Shown here: piece by piece, positions 1-6,744 of the stretch
Layout of the letters: each line of letters starts with the position of its first letter
Position numbering within the stretch: the stretch's first letter is position 1
Assembly: GCA_045124015.1 (NCBI GenBank)
Contig: JBGVLA010000028.1
Coordinates: 1-10,200 of the forward strand
DNA from: QALR01 sp045124015
GTDB taxonomy: Bacteria > Bacillota > Clostridia > Oscillospirales > CAG-272
Reading direction: 5' to 3'
Length of the DNA: 10,200 bases
The notes under the pieces: model-generated
What the model was told of the DNA's origin: nothing
What the model saw: only the letters and a program-made list of their open reading frames with translations
Databases searched by the model: none
Made by a program: the position numbers and the translations under genes

Positions 1-2
1 TT

Positions 3-659
3 GTGTCGGTTTCGAAGAAAAAAACAGAGACTGAGCTTGCAAAAGCAACAGAATCGCTCAAGATCAATGAACGCGCAAATTCTGAGTTGAAAGCAGAGCT
101 TGCAAAGCTCAAGGAAGAATTGGAAGCGGCTACTGCTGCACTTGCTGCACAGCGCGATTCCGCTGCAAAGCAAAAAAAGAATGCAGATGCACTTGCATCC
201 GAGCTTACAACACTTAAAAATAAGTTTTCCGATAAGAACGCAGAATTGGATGCGTTGAAAAAATCCCTTTCCGATGCAGAGCAGGTCAATGTGGAGCGTT
301 ATGCCGCGCTTACCAAGCAAAATGCTCTTGTAGAAAAATATGAAGCAGAGATCCAAGGCTTGAAGGCAGACCTTGGCAATAAGGAAGATGCACTTTCTGC
401 CGCGAGAAATGAACTTTTGAAGGCTACCGAAAAAACTGCCGAGGATAACGGAACAGAAACGATCGTTGCTGAGATCCGTACAAGCGTTGATCAGATGATC
501 GCAACATTCGACGGCAAGCTTTCGACTTTGGATGAGAAATTGACAAATCTCTCTATACAGCCCACGAAGGAAAGCAAAAAAGAAGAAGCTCCTGCAAAAG
601 AAAAGGTATCCTCCGATTTGGATAAAAAGATCGATGCCTTTTTCAGCGATGCAGAATAA
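3..659 (+). CDS. Coiled-coil hypothetical protein (5' end uncertain, probably partial)
   Basis: I do not recognise this protein. The frame is open to the left window edge, so the GTG at position 3 is only the first possible start and the gene may begin upstream. The visible 218 residues are rich in Lys, Glu, Ala and Leu. Heptad-like leucine spacing runs over about residues 8-147 (for example ELKAELAKLKEELEAATAAL), which predicts a long coiled coil. A second helical stretch follows at about 155-187, then a charged Lys/Glu linker (about 190-205) and a short C-terminal segment ending in KKIDAFFSDAE. There is no signal peptide or membrane segment in the visible part, so a cytoplasmic structural or scaffolding role is possible, but no function is assigned. 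It lies 101 nt upstream of smpB on the same strand. No U-tailed terminator separates them; only a short GCGATCGC palindrome (663-670) is seen. Confidence 0.7.
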   Translation: MSVSKKKTETELAKATESLKINERANSELKAELAKLKEELEAATAALAAQRDSAAKQKKNADALASELTTLKNKFSDKNAELDALKKSLSDAEQVNVERYAALTKQNALVEKYEAEIQGLKADLGNKEDALSAARNELLKATEKTAEDNGTETIVAEIRTSVDQMIATFDGKLSTLDEKLTNLSIQPTKESKKEEAPAKEKVSSDLDKKIDAFFSDAE

Positions 660-696
660 GCGGCGATCGCAAAATATGATTTCCCAAAAAGAACTG

Positions 697-734
697 TTGA
701 CTTTTGCATGATTTTATGATAAACTGTATATAAT
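697..734 (+). promoter_or_regulatory. Candidate smpB promoter
   Basis: Two overlapping sigma-A type readings exist. One is TTGACT (697-702), a 17-nt spacer and TAAACT (720-725). The other is TTGCAT (704-709), a 19-nt spacer and TATAAT (729-734). Either would start transcription a few tens of bases before the smpB ATG. The elements are directly visible; which one is used is inference. Confidence 0.5.
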
Positions 735-760
735 CCATTTTAGAAGGCGAGGCGATTTTC

Positions 761-1231
761 ATGGCGGAAAAACCGAATATCAAGACCATTGCGGTCAACC
801 GAAAAGCTCGTCATGATTTTTTCGTCGAGGATACTTATGAAGCAGGTATCGCACTTTTTGGTACGGAGGTCAAAAGTCTTCGTCAAGGGACCGTAAATCT
901 CAAGGACTCTTATTGTTATATCAAAAACGGCGAGATATTTTCTACGGGGATTCATATCAGTCCTTATGAAAAAGGGAATATCTTCAATCGCGATCCGCTT
1001 CGTGAACGTAAACTTTTGATGCATAAAAAAGAGATCTTGAAGCTTCATGCTCTTGTTGGTCAGCAGGGTTATACACTTGTACCTCTTTCCCTTTATTTTT
1101 CGGGTAAAAACGTCAAGCTTGAGCTTGGTGTTTGCAAGGGTAAAAAACTTTATGATAAACGTGAAGATGCCGCCAAAAAGGCAGAAGCGCGTGATATTGA
1201 GCGTTACGAACGCGAACGCAGTAAGTATTGA
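761..1231 (+). CDS. smpB: SsrA-binding protein SmpB
   Basis: SmpB binds the tRNA-like domain of tmRNA, delivers it to the A site of ribosomes stalled without a stop codon, and mimics the missing anticodon arm and mRNA during trans-translation. The protein is 156 aa, close to the usual ~150-160. Family signatures are visible: NRKARHDFFV (residues 13-22), GTEVKSLRQG (34-43) with the following NLKDSY, and PYEKGN (68-73). The basic C-terminal tail GKKLYDKREDAAKKAEARDI (127-146) becomes ordered in the empty mRNA channel. The ATG follows a modest purine-rich site (AGAAGGCGAGG, 742-752). The tmRNA gene lies 40 nt downstream, so both partners are encoded together, the usual arrangement in many Firmicutes. 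Identification is certain from the sequence motifs and from its neighbour. Confidence 0.97.
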   Translation: MAEKPNIKTIAVNRKARHDFFVEDTYEAGIALFGTEVKSLRQGTVNLKDSYCYIKNGEIFSTGIHISPYEKGNIFNRDPLRERKLLMHKKEILKLHALVGQQGYTLVPLSLYFSGKNVKLELGVCKGKKLYDKREDAAKKAEARDIERYERERSKY

Positions 1232-1239
1232 TTTTTTAA

Positions 1240-1264
1240 CCGCAAGGTCTTTTGGATCTTGCGG
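1240..1264 (+). other. 10-bp hairpin between smpB and ssrA
   Basis: CCGCAAGGTC (1240-1249) pairs with GATCTTGCGG (1255-1264), with one G-U pair, around a TTTTG loop. It ends 7 nt before the mature tmRNA 5' end. No U-run follows it on either strand; on the plus strand the T-run comes before it. It is therefore not a typical intrinsic terminator and may be a processing or attenuation element in a shared smpB-ssrA transcript. Confidence 0.6.
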
Positions 1265-1271
1265 ACCATAT

Positions 1272-1624
1272 GGGCCCGTAAAGGTTTCGACGGGGATTTT
1301 GCAGTATGGTAAGCGAGCCGAGATGTGGTAACTCGTTAAACAGCCTCAAACTTAAATATAAACGCTAATAATAGAAAATTGGCTCTCGCTGCCTAATTGC
1401 AGCGCGTCGCTCGCAGGATGACCGCGACCTGCGACTCGGCGTCACTTAGCGGTAAATGTGCACAGCCCGTTCGCTTTTGAAGCTGTCATACACAAAAAAG
1501 CTACCTGATATATAAGCCTGTTTGTCGGCGTTTATTGACGGGAATTTCAAAAGACAAAATGCGCTCGGAGAAAGCTATATGAATAGATTTTCGGACAGGG
1601 GTTCGACTCCCCTCGGGTCCACCA
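1272..1624 (+). ncRNA. ssrA: Transfer-messenger RNA (tmRNA, 10Sa RNA)
   Basis: tmRNA rescues stalled ribosomes: its alanylated tRNA-like part enters the A site, and translation then switches to an internal tag frame that marks the product for proteolysis. The 5' end GGGCCCG (1272-1278) pairs with CGGGTCC (1614-1620), including one G-U, to form the 7-bp acceptor stem, followed by an encoded ACCA (1621-1624). The conserved GGTTTCGACGGGG lies at the 5' side and a T-arm with the GGTTCGA loop lies near the 3' end. The tag frame starts at GCT (1364-1366) after the A-rich AAATATAAAC. It reads ANNRKLALAA and stops at TAA (1394-1396); the LAA end is the expected protease degron. A 7-bp helix after the tag, TCGCAGG (1411-1417) with CCTGCGA (1428-1434), fits a pseudoknot region. 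The length of 353 nt is normal for a one-piece tmRNA. No independent promoter is obvious, so co-transcription with smpB is plausible. Confidence 0.97.
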
Positions 1625-1769
1625 GCAGGCAGTGCCTGCACCCAATTATCGACGGAGTGCAGTGTACTGCCATATTTTATATGTTAGGTATGCGTTTATG
1701 CAATAAGCCGCCTTGGTAAGTTGTTTGCTTGGGCGGTATATTTCATTTTGAATATAAAAAGGAAAAATA
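1625..1769 (+). other. ssrA 3' flank with short palindromes and a weak terminator candidate
   Basis: This gap joins tmRNA to the restriction gene. Immediately after the CCA end comes GCAGGCAGTGCCTGC (1625-1639), a perfect 7-bp inverted repeat around one base. A second dyad, GCAGTGTACTGC (1659-1670), follows. Further on, GCCGCC (1707-1712) can pair with GGCGGT (1732-1737), followed by a T-rich but interrupted stretch; this is a weak candidate for the tmRNA terminator. I see no convincing promoter for the restriction gene, so it may be read from upstream. The ribosome binding site AAGGA (1759-1763) precedes two adjacent ATGs. Confidence 0.4.
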
Positions 1770-2576
1770 ATGATGAATATTTGGACTCAAATGAGTATTG
1801 ATTTTGCAAATCAAAGAAATTATTTGGATGAATTATATAAGGTGTATCCGATTTCCCCTAATTTAAGAAGGGAAATCGATCCCAAATTAGAAGTGAATAT
1901 TCAAAAAGCATTTGTGCAAAAAAATAATGAATCCTTGATTAAAAATTTGTTGAAATTGGATTTGTTTCCAATCAAAGATTCGTACATTGCTTATTTGAGA
2001 CGCGATTCATCTGCTATTTCAAGAAATCCCCAAACGATAAATCGTATCGCAGGCACGCTTTATGCTATGGGGTATGATGCCATGATTGAGAAATGTACGG
2101 AACCCAAAGAAACAAATCGTCAAATTGGGCCTATGTTCAAATATTGGATCGACAAAGGCGTTCTCGGAGCGCCAGTATATACATCAGTAAATGCCTTTTT
2201 GAGAAACCCAAAAGAAAATGCGATTTTGAATGTTTCGGATACAGAGATGGCATCTTTTGCAGTTAAATATTTCGGTTATGACAGAGAAAAAGGATTGGAT
2301 TTTTTGGCTCGTTTTAATGGACAATATGTTGTGGGTGAAGCAAAGTTTTTAACCGATTTCGGAGGACATCAAAATGCCCAATTTGCTGATGCCGTTTCAA
2401 CAATAAGCGCTCATTTTTATTCCCACTCGTTAGATGCTAAGGTTATTCCGATAGCAATCATGGATGGTGTTTTATATATAAAAGGTTCACATAAAATGTA
2501 TAGATATTTGGAAAATCATAAAGATCAAATTATACTTTCGAGTTTATTGCTGAGAGAATTTTTATATTCTTTATGA
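1770..2576 (+). CDS. Type II restriction endonuclease, PD-(D/E)XK type
   Basis: This is the predicted DNA-cleaving half of a restriction-modification pair. It would cut unmethylated copies of the site protected by the adjacent methyltransferase, acting on incoming DNA in the cytoplasm. The 268-aa protein has no signal peptide or membrane segment. Its C-terminal half carries an apparent PD-(D/E)XK centre: Asp177 in KGLDFLARF, then Glu190 and Lys192 in VVGEAKFLTDFGGHQNAQF, with the hydrophobic strands expected around such a centre. The block EAKFLTDFGGHQNAQ recalls Tsp45I-like type II enzymes, but I cannot confirm the family or recognition site without a search. Two ATGs (1770, 1773) share an AAGGA site, and either could be used. 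The stop lies 9 nt before the methyltransferase start. Base composition is much more AT-rich than the flanking genes (13 G/C in bases 1921-1980 against 36 in 7441-7500), which suggests acquisition. The nuclease role is inferred from the motif and the partner. Confidence 0.8.
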   Translation: MMNIWTQMSIDFANQRNYLDELYKVYPISPNLRREIDPKLEVNIQKAFVQKNNESLIKNLLKLDLFPIKDSYIAYLRRDSSAISRNPQTINRIAGTLYAMGYDAMIEKCTEPKETNRQIGPMFKYWIDKGVLGAPVYTSVNAFLRNPKENAILNVSDTEMASFAVKYFGYDREKGLDFLARFNGQYVVGEAKFLTDFGGHQNAQFADAVSTISAHFYSHSLDAKVIPIAIMDGVLYIKGSHKMYRYLENHKDQIILSSLLLREFLYSL

Positions 2577-2585
2577 GGAGAAACA

Positions 2586-3677
2586 ATGGAACTAGTTTTT
2601 GAAGGAAAAGAAACAAGAGAACAAATTTTGAAAAGAATATCAGAGTATTCGCCGTTAGACATTCAAGCTTTTCACTCCTCTGTTATTCAAGGCGATAATT
2701 TTGATATTATGGCTTCTATGTTAAATTATAAAAAAGGGTTTGTTGATTTGGTATATATCGATCCGCCTTATAATACAAATCAAATTTTTGCTCTTACGAA
2801 AAATAGAGCCAACACGGTCAGCCGTTGCAAGGATTCCCAAATTGCTTATTCAGATCTTATGAGTGAAGAAGATTTCTTGAAATTTATGTATGAGCGTTTT
2901 GTCTTGATGCATGAACTGCTATCCGAAGAAGGAAGTCTCTATGTACATATAGACACGAAAATGGGGCATTATTTTAAGATTATGTTGGACGAAATTTTTG
3001 GAATCAAAAATTTCAAGAATGATATTACCCGAATCAAATCTAACCCTAAGAATTTTAGCAGAAAAGCATATGGAAATGAAAAAGATATGATCCTTTTTTA
3101 TTCTAAAAATGCGCAGAAGAATATTTGGAATGAAGTGAAAATATCTTTGAATAAGGAAGAAATCGAACAGAAGTTTTCCAAAGTTGATGAAAGCGGAAGA
3201 CATTATACGACGATTCCACTCCATGCTCCCGGAGAAACACTGAATGGAATTACAGGAATGCCTTGGCGTGGCATGATGCCTCCGGAGGGTCGCCATTGGA
3301 GAACCGATCCCAGCGAGTTTGACAGAATGGATGCAGAAGGATTGATCGAATGGTCGAAAAACGGAAATCCGAGAATCAAAAAATATGCAGATGAACATAA
3401 AGGCAAAAAGGTGCAAGATATTTGGACCTTTAAGGATCCCCAGTATCCTCTATATCCGACACAAAAAAATTTGGATATGTTAAAGTTGATCATTTTGCAA
3501 TCTTCAAGGGAAGACGGCATTGTTATGGATTGTTTTGCAGGGAGTGGAACAACGCTGATCGCTGCTGCGCTTTCGAATAGGAGATTTATTGGGATGGATT
3601 CCTCGGAGGTTGCCATTGATGTGATTCGAAAACGAATGGCTTTGGAAAATATTGCATACGAAGAGGTTCGAATTTGA
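2586..3677 (+). CDS. Site-specific DNA methyltransferase, beta-class amino-MTase (probably N6-adenine)
   Basis: This enzyme transfers a methyl group from S-adenosylmethionine to an exocyclic amino group of a base in the recognition site, protecting host DNA from the nuclease encoded just upstream. Catalytic motif IV, DLVYIDPPYNT, lies near the N terminus (DPPY at residues 59-62). The AdoMet-binding motif I, MDCFAGSGTT, lies near the C terminus (314-323), and a YPTQK segment (290-294) precedes it. Motif IV before motif I is the beta-class order. DPPY is more usual for N6-adenine than for N4-cytosine enzymes, but this does not settle the base. The stretch of about 140-280 between the motifs, including MPWRGMMPPEGRHW, probably forms the target-recognition part. 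The length of 363 aa fits a type II solo subunit. The ribosome binding site GAGGAG (2575-2580) overlaps the upstream stop codon, so translation of the two genes is probably coupled. The AT-rich composition matches the endonuclease. Confidence 0.92.
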   Translation: MELVFEGKETREQILKRISEYSPLDIQAFHSSVIQGDNFDIMASMLNYKKGFVDLVYIDPPYNTNQIFALTKNRANTVSRCKDSQIAYSDLMSEEDFLKFMYERFVLMHELLSEEGSLYVHIDTKMGHYFKIMLDEIFGIKNFKNDITRIKSNPKNFSRKAYGNEKDMILFYSKNAQKNIWNEVKISLNKEEIEQKFSKVDESGRHYTTIPLHAPGETLNGITGMPWRGMMPPEGRHWRTDPSEFDRMDAEGLIEWSKNGNPRIKKYADEHKGKKVQDIWTFKDPQYPLYPTQKNLDMLKLIILQSSREDGIVMDCFAGSGTTLIAAALSNRRFIGMDSSEVAIDVIRKRMALENIAYEEVRI

Positions 3678-3714
3678 TGAGATTTCGTAAAGGACAGGAT
3701 ATCTTAATAAGAAT

Positions 3715-3746
3715 AAAAAGCACGAGATTTGATCTCGTGCTTTTTT
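3715..3746. terminator. Bidirectional intrinsic terminator
   Basis: GCACGAGAT (3720-3728) and ATCTCGTGC (3732-3740) form a perfect 9-bp stem with a TTG loop, flanked by AAAAA on the left and TTTTTT on the right. It can therefore end both the rightward restriction-modification transcript (stop at 3677) and the leftward tldD-tldE transcript (stop at 3765). Confidence 0.93.
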
Positions 3747-3764
3747 CGTAAGAAGAGCAATATA

Positions 3765-5108
3765 TTATTTACCTGCAACGCTCATATCTTTGATGAGAAC
3801 ATTGGGAGAACCGAAAGCCGTCTTGCCGCCGGGAACACCAAATTTGACTTCATTGGAGAGCGCGGTGATGGATCGGAGAAGCTCAAAAAAGTTTCCTGCA
3901 ATGGTGAAAGATTTCACAGCATTTGCTTTTTTGCCGTCTTTGATGAGGAAGCCTGCACTTTCGATGGAAAAATCACCTGTAACGGCATTGGCACCTGCGT
4001 GAAGACCTTTTACCTCAGTGATATATACACCATTTTCAGCAAGTGCAAAAAGCTCATCTTCGGTGTAAGCACCTGCTTCGATGCAGAACGCATAGGGGCT
4101 GATATCAACGGGAGAAGCATAACCGCCTTTGCTTGCGTTGCCTGTGGTTTCCACACCTGCACGCTTTGCTGTTTCGCGGTTATGAAGCAAGGTTTTGAGA
4201 ACGCCGTTTTCTACGATGTTTTTGCGATATGCCGCAACGCCTTCCGCGTCAAAATAAGACTGGATGGAAAGACCTTCGCGCTTCGGGTCGTCGGAAATGG
4301 TAACGATGGAGGAAGCGATCTCGGTATTTTCCTTTCCTGCAAGAAGGGACATACCCATCTGTGCGCTTTTTGCGGAAAATGCAGAGGAGAAAACAGAAAG
4401 GATGGAGCGCATCTGCTTACCGTCGATGATGACGTTCATTTTACCCGATTCCACACTGCCTGCACCGATTTTATCGAGTGCTTCGGAAACGGCTTCCTTG
4501 GCGATATCTTTAGGGCTCAGACCGTCTTTCATTTCTTTTACGGAATAATTGTTTTCGACCTCGCCATCCTTGGCAACAACGGCAGCCGCCATAACAGCAT
4601 TCACACCAAAACTGGTTTCAAGGTCAAGACCGTGAGAGTTGCAAAGACGAATGACACAGCCACTGGACATTGCTGCGGAGGATGTACCGTTCTGAACAGT
4701 ATCGCTTTCTGCATAAACAGCTGCACTGGTTGCGAGCGCAAGCTCTTTGAGTGTTGCGGCATCCTTCGGTACGAAATCGGGAACGTTCGGCTTTTCATAA
4801 GATGCCGAACCTGCAAAAATGCCGACAGTGTCTTCCTTTTCGGTGTATTTTGCATTTTCGATGGCGCGTTCCACAAGACTTTCCATTTCGGCTTCTTCCA
4901 TGAGTTCTGTGGAAGCGTAGCCCATTTTGCCATCCATGACAAGACGGAGACAAAGACCGCCTGTAAGACCCGAGGAGAAATTGCTGATCTCATTATTGAG
5001 CGTATCAACGGAGATATCGCTCGAGGACATATAATAAATTTCGTATTCAGTTACACCGAGTTTTTCTGCCGCATTTTGAATTGCGGATTTGAGTGCGTTA
5101 AAGTTCAT
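3765..5108 (-). CDS. tldE: TldE/PmbA-family subunit of the TldD/TldE peptidase
   Basis: TldE (PmbA) is the non-catalytic partner of the TldD/TldE heteromeric zinc peptidase. In Escherichia coli that complex processes the modified peptide microcin B17 and degrades unfolded peptides such as the antitoxin CcdA. This protein is 447 aa, close to the ~450 of E. coli PmbA. It shows the family layout: an N-terminal domain with EIYYMSSSDISVDTLNNEIS, and a C-terminal domain ending in the conserved IAGNFFELLRSI (from residue 403) and KFGVPGGKTAFGSPNVLIKD. No HExxxH motif is present, as expected for TldE rather than TldD. The ATG overlaps the tldD stop by one base (TAATG) and has a strong AGGAGG site inside the end of tldD, so translation is coupled. 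No signal peptide is present, so it is cytoplasmic. The substrate here is unknown, and no ribosomally made peptide gene is seen nearby. Confidence 0.94.
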   Translation of the reverse strand: MNFNALKSAIQNAAEKLGVTEYEIYYMSSSDISVDTLNNEISNFSSGLTGGLCLRLVMDGKMGYASTELMEEAEMESLVERAIENAKYTEKEDTVGIFAGSASYEKPNVPDFVPKDAATLKELALATSAAVYAESDTVQNGTSSAAMSSGCVIRLCNSHGLDLETSFGVNAVMAAAVVAKDGEVENNYSVKEMKDGLSPKDIAKEAVSEALDKIGAGSVESGKMNVIIDGKQMRSILSVFSSAFSAKSAQMGMSLLAGKENTEIASSIVTISDDPKREGLSIQSYFDAEGVAAYRKNIVENGVLKTLLHNRETAKRAGVETTGNASKGGYASPVDISPYAFCIEAGAYTEDELFALAENGVYITEVKGLHAGANAVTGDFSIESAGFLIKDGKKANAVKSFTIAGNFFELLRSITALSNEVKFGVPGGKTAFGSPNVLIKDMSVAGK

Positions 5109-6490
5109 TATTTTCTACCTCCTACCGTGATTTTGGAAACGCGGATGAGGGGCTGACCAACGTCTGTCGGAACACTGCCGCTGGCGCTACCGCACATACC
5201 TTGAGCGGTGTCGAGATTTTGTCCGACCATGTCGATATCCTGCAAAATTTGAGAGCCTGTGCCGACAAGCGATGCGCCGCGGACTGCTTCGCAGATCTTG
5301 CCGTTACGAACGATATAACCTTCGTTGACGGCAAAGTTGAATGCACCTGTGAGCGGATTGACAGAGCCACCGCCCATAGATTTTGCATAAAGACCGTATT
5401 CAATGGAGGAGATGATATCTTCGTTCTTATCGGGACCGTTTGCGATATAGGTGTTGGTCATGCGGGAGGTCGGCTCATAGAGATAGCTTTCTCTTCTGCC
5501 GTTACCTGTCATGGGCATACCCATGCGGCGAGAGCCGAGACGGTCGATCATATAATTCTTGAGGATACCATTTTCAATAAGGATATTCTTCTGTGTGGGA
5601 TGTCCTTCGTCGTCGATATTGACGGAGCCCCATGCATTCGGAATGGTGCCGTCGTCGATAGCGGTAACCTTTTCGTTTGCGATCTTCTGACCGAGCTTGC
5701 CGCACATCTGCGATCTGCCTGTGCCAACGGACGTTGCTTCGAGAGAATGTCCGCACGCTTCATGGAAGATGACACCGCCGAAGCCATTTTCGATGGCAAC
5801 GGTCATCTGACCTGCGGGGCAGTAATCTGCAGTCAGATTGGTGATCGCCTGCTTTGCGGCGGAGACACCGATCTCCTTGGGCGTGAAAAGCTCGAATACT
5901 TCAAGTCCCATACCTCTGCCGGGAGATGCGGAGCCGGACTGATTTTCGCCGCCTGCGGAAGCAATGGCATTGACTGCCATACGTGTTCTCATATGACGGT
6001 CGGATGTCAACAAGCCTTCGGTGTTGGCGATCTGAATGGTGTGGTCAACGGTGAGAAGATTACCGACGACCTGCGCAATGCGCTCGTCATATTCGGAAGC
6101 AGCAGTGCAAGCTTCGCGGAGAAGGGAAATCTTCGTTTTCATTTCCGCTGTGGAGGGAACGATCTTTGCGGGATGAATATTGGGAAATACGCGTTCTGTG
6201 AGAACGACGTTTTGCGGTGCGTGCTTATCGTCCATTGCTTCTGCAACGGATCGTGCACATTTGATGAGTCCTTCACGGGAAATATCGGAAGTGGAGCCGT
6301 AAACGGTTCTGGTACCGAGGAAAGCGCGGATACCGACACCCGATACGGTGTTATCGGCGATGGTTTCGATCTTGCCGCCCATCAAAACCACTCTGCCGTT
6401 TCTGGTAAGCTCGCAATATACTTCAGCAAAGTCCGCACCTGTGGAAACGGCGATGCCGAGAATTTCTTCGAGCAATCTTTTTTCTAACAT
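5108..6490 (-). CDS. tldD: TldD zinc metallopeptidase subunit
   Basis: TldD is the catalytic subunit of the cytoplasmic TldD/TldE peptidase, which threads unfolded peptides into a closed chamber. The zinc motif HEACGH (HExxxH) sits at residues 243-248 inside FGGVIFHEACGHSLEATSV. The C-terminal GMCGSASGSVPTDVGQP carries Cys433, placed as the conserved C-terminal cysteine that serves as the third metal ligand in E. coli TldD. The length of 460 aa is slightly shorter than E. coli TldD (~481). The ATG at 6490 has a textbook AAAGGAGG site seven to eight bases upstream. It is first in a two-gene operon with tldE and is transcribed away from the riboswitch operon from a consensus promoter at 6557-6584. 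All recognisable active-site residues are present, so it should be an active protease. Confidence 0.96.
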   Translation of the reverse strand: MLEKRLLEEILGIAVSTGADFAEVYCELTRNGRVVLMGGKIETIADNTVSGVGIRAFLGTRTVYGSTSDISREGLIKCARSVAEAMDDKHAPQNVVLTERVFPNIHPAKIVPSTAEMKTKISLLREACTAASEYDERIAQVVGNLLTVDHTIQIANTEGLLTSDRHMRTRMAVNAIASAGGENQSGSASPGRGMGLEVFELFTPKEIGVSAAKQAITNLTADYCPAGQMTVAIENGFGGVIFHEACGHSLEATSVGTGRSQMCGKLGQKIANEKVTAIDDGTIPNAWGSVNIDDEGHPTQKNILIENGILKNYMIDRLGSRRMGMPMTGNGRRESYLYEPTSRMTNTYIANGPDKNEDIISSIEYGLYAKSMGGGSVNPLTGAFNFAVNEGYIVRNGKICEAVRGASLVGTGSQILQDIDMVGQNLDTAQGMCGSASGSVPTDVGQPLIRVSKITVGGRK

Positions 6491-6519
6491 AAAACCTCCT
6501 TTTAGGTATTCGTTTTGTA

Positions 6520-6538
6520 TTTTTCTGTAACAGAAAAA
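6520..6538. repeat. Inverted repeat in the tldD leader
   Basis: TTTTTCTGTAACAGAAAAA is a perfect 9-bp inverted repeat around a single A. It lies about 10-30 nt downstream of the expected tldD transcription start. It could be a repressor operator or a leader hairpin; its function is not known. Confidence 0.5.
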
Positions 6539-6556
6539 CGAAATCTTCCTTCATTT

Positions 6557-6584
6557 ATTATATCGCATAAAAAATTTATGTCAA
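6557..6584 (-). promoter_or_regulatory. Consensus sigma-A promoter for tldD-tldE
   Basis: Read on the minus strand, TTGACA (6584-6579), a 16-nt spacer and TATAAT (6562-6557) match both consensus hexamers exactly. The predicted transcription start is near 6550, giving a leader of about 60 nt before the tldD ATG. Confidence 0.88.
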
Positions 6585-6625
6585 GTTGTATTCGGAAGAA
6601 TTTTGAACATCCTCGCTGATATGTG

Positions 6626-6639
6626 GTATACCGGTATAC
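6626..6639. promoter_or_regulatory. 14-bp perfect palindrome between divergent promoters (operator candidate)
   Basis: GTATACCGGTATAC is its own reverse complement. It lies about 40 bp upstream of the leftward tldD -35 box and about 30 bp upstream of the rightward -35 box, a usual position for a transcription-factor site. GTATAC cores are common in GntR-type operators, so that class is one guess. No regulator gene lies beside it. Confidence 0.5.
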
Positions 6640-6669
6640 AGATAAATATGGAAAGATGTCAAATGGATA

Positions 6670-6698
6670 TTGACGAATGCAAAAAGAAGTGTTATAAT
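6670..6698 (+). promoter_or_regulatory. Sigma-A promoter for the riboswitch / ACT-DUF711 operon
   Basis: TTGACG (6670-6675), a 17-nt spacer and TATAAT (6693-6698) match the consensus at 11 of 12 positions. Transcription would start near 6705, about 45 nt before the glycine aptamer, giving an untranslated leader of about 230 nt. Confidence 0.88.
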
Positions 6699-6744
6699 GA
6701 TAAAAACAAATATTCAATGAGGCTTTTGGATAAAACCGAAAGCG

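Noticed and set aside
1522..1719. 65-codon open frame across the tmRNA 3' half
   Set aside because: It reads through structured tmRNA sequence, including the T-arm and CCA end, and has no independent support.
3665..3697. GGTTCGA and GGACAGG after the methyltransferase, both also present in the tmRNA 3' end, as possible att duplication
   Set aside because: Each match is only 7 bases, the order is reversed relative to tmRNA, and GGTTCGA falls inside the methyltransferase coding end. This is too short to call an attachment repeat.
3729..5156. 475-codon open frame on the plus strand antisense to tldE
   Set aside because: It begins inside the bidirectional terminator, has shadow-like Cys/Phe-rich composition, and lies opposite a well-recognised TldE protein.
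5201..6487. 428-codon open frame on the plus strand antisense to tldD
   Set aside because: The opposite strand encodes TldD with an intact zinc motif, and this frame has no start signal or recognisable domain.
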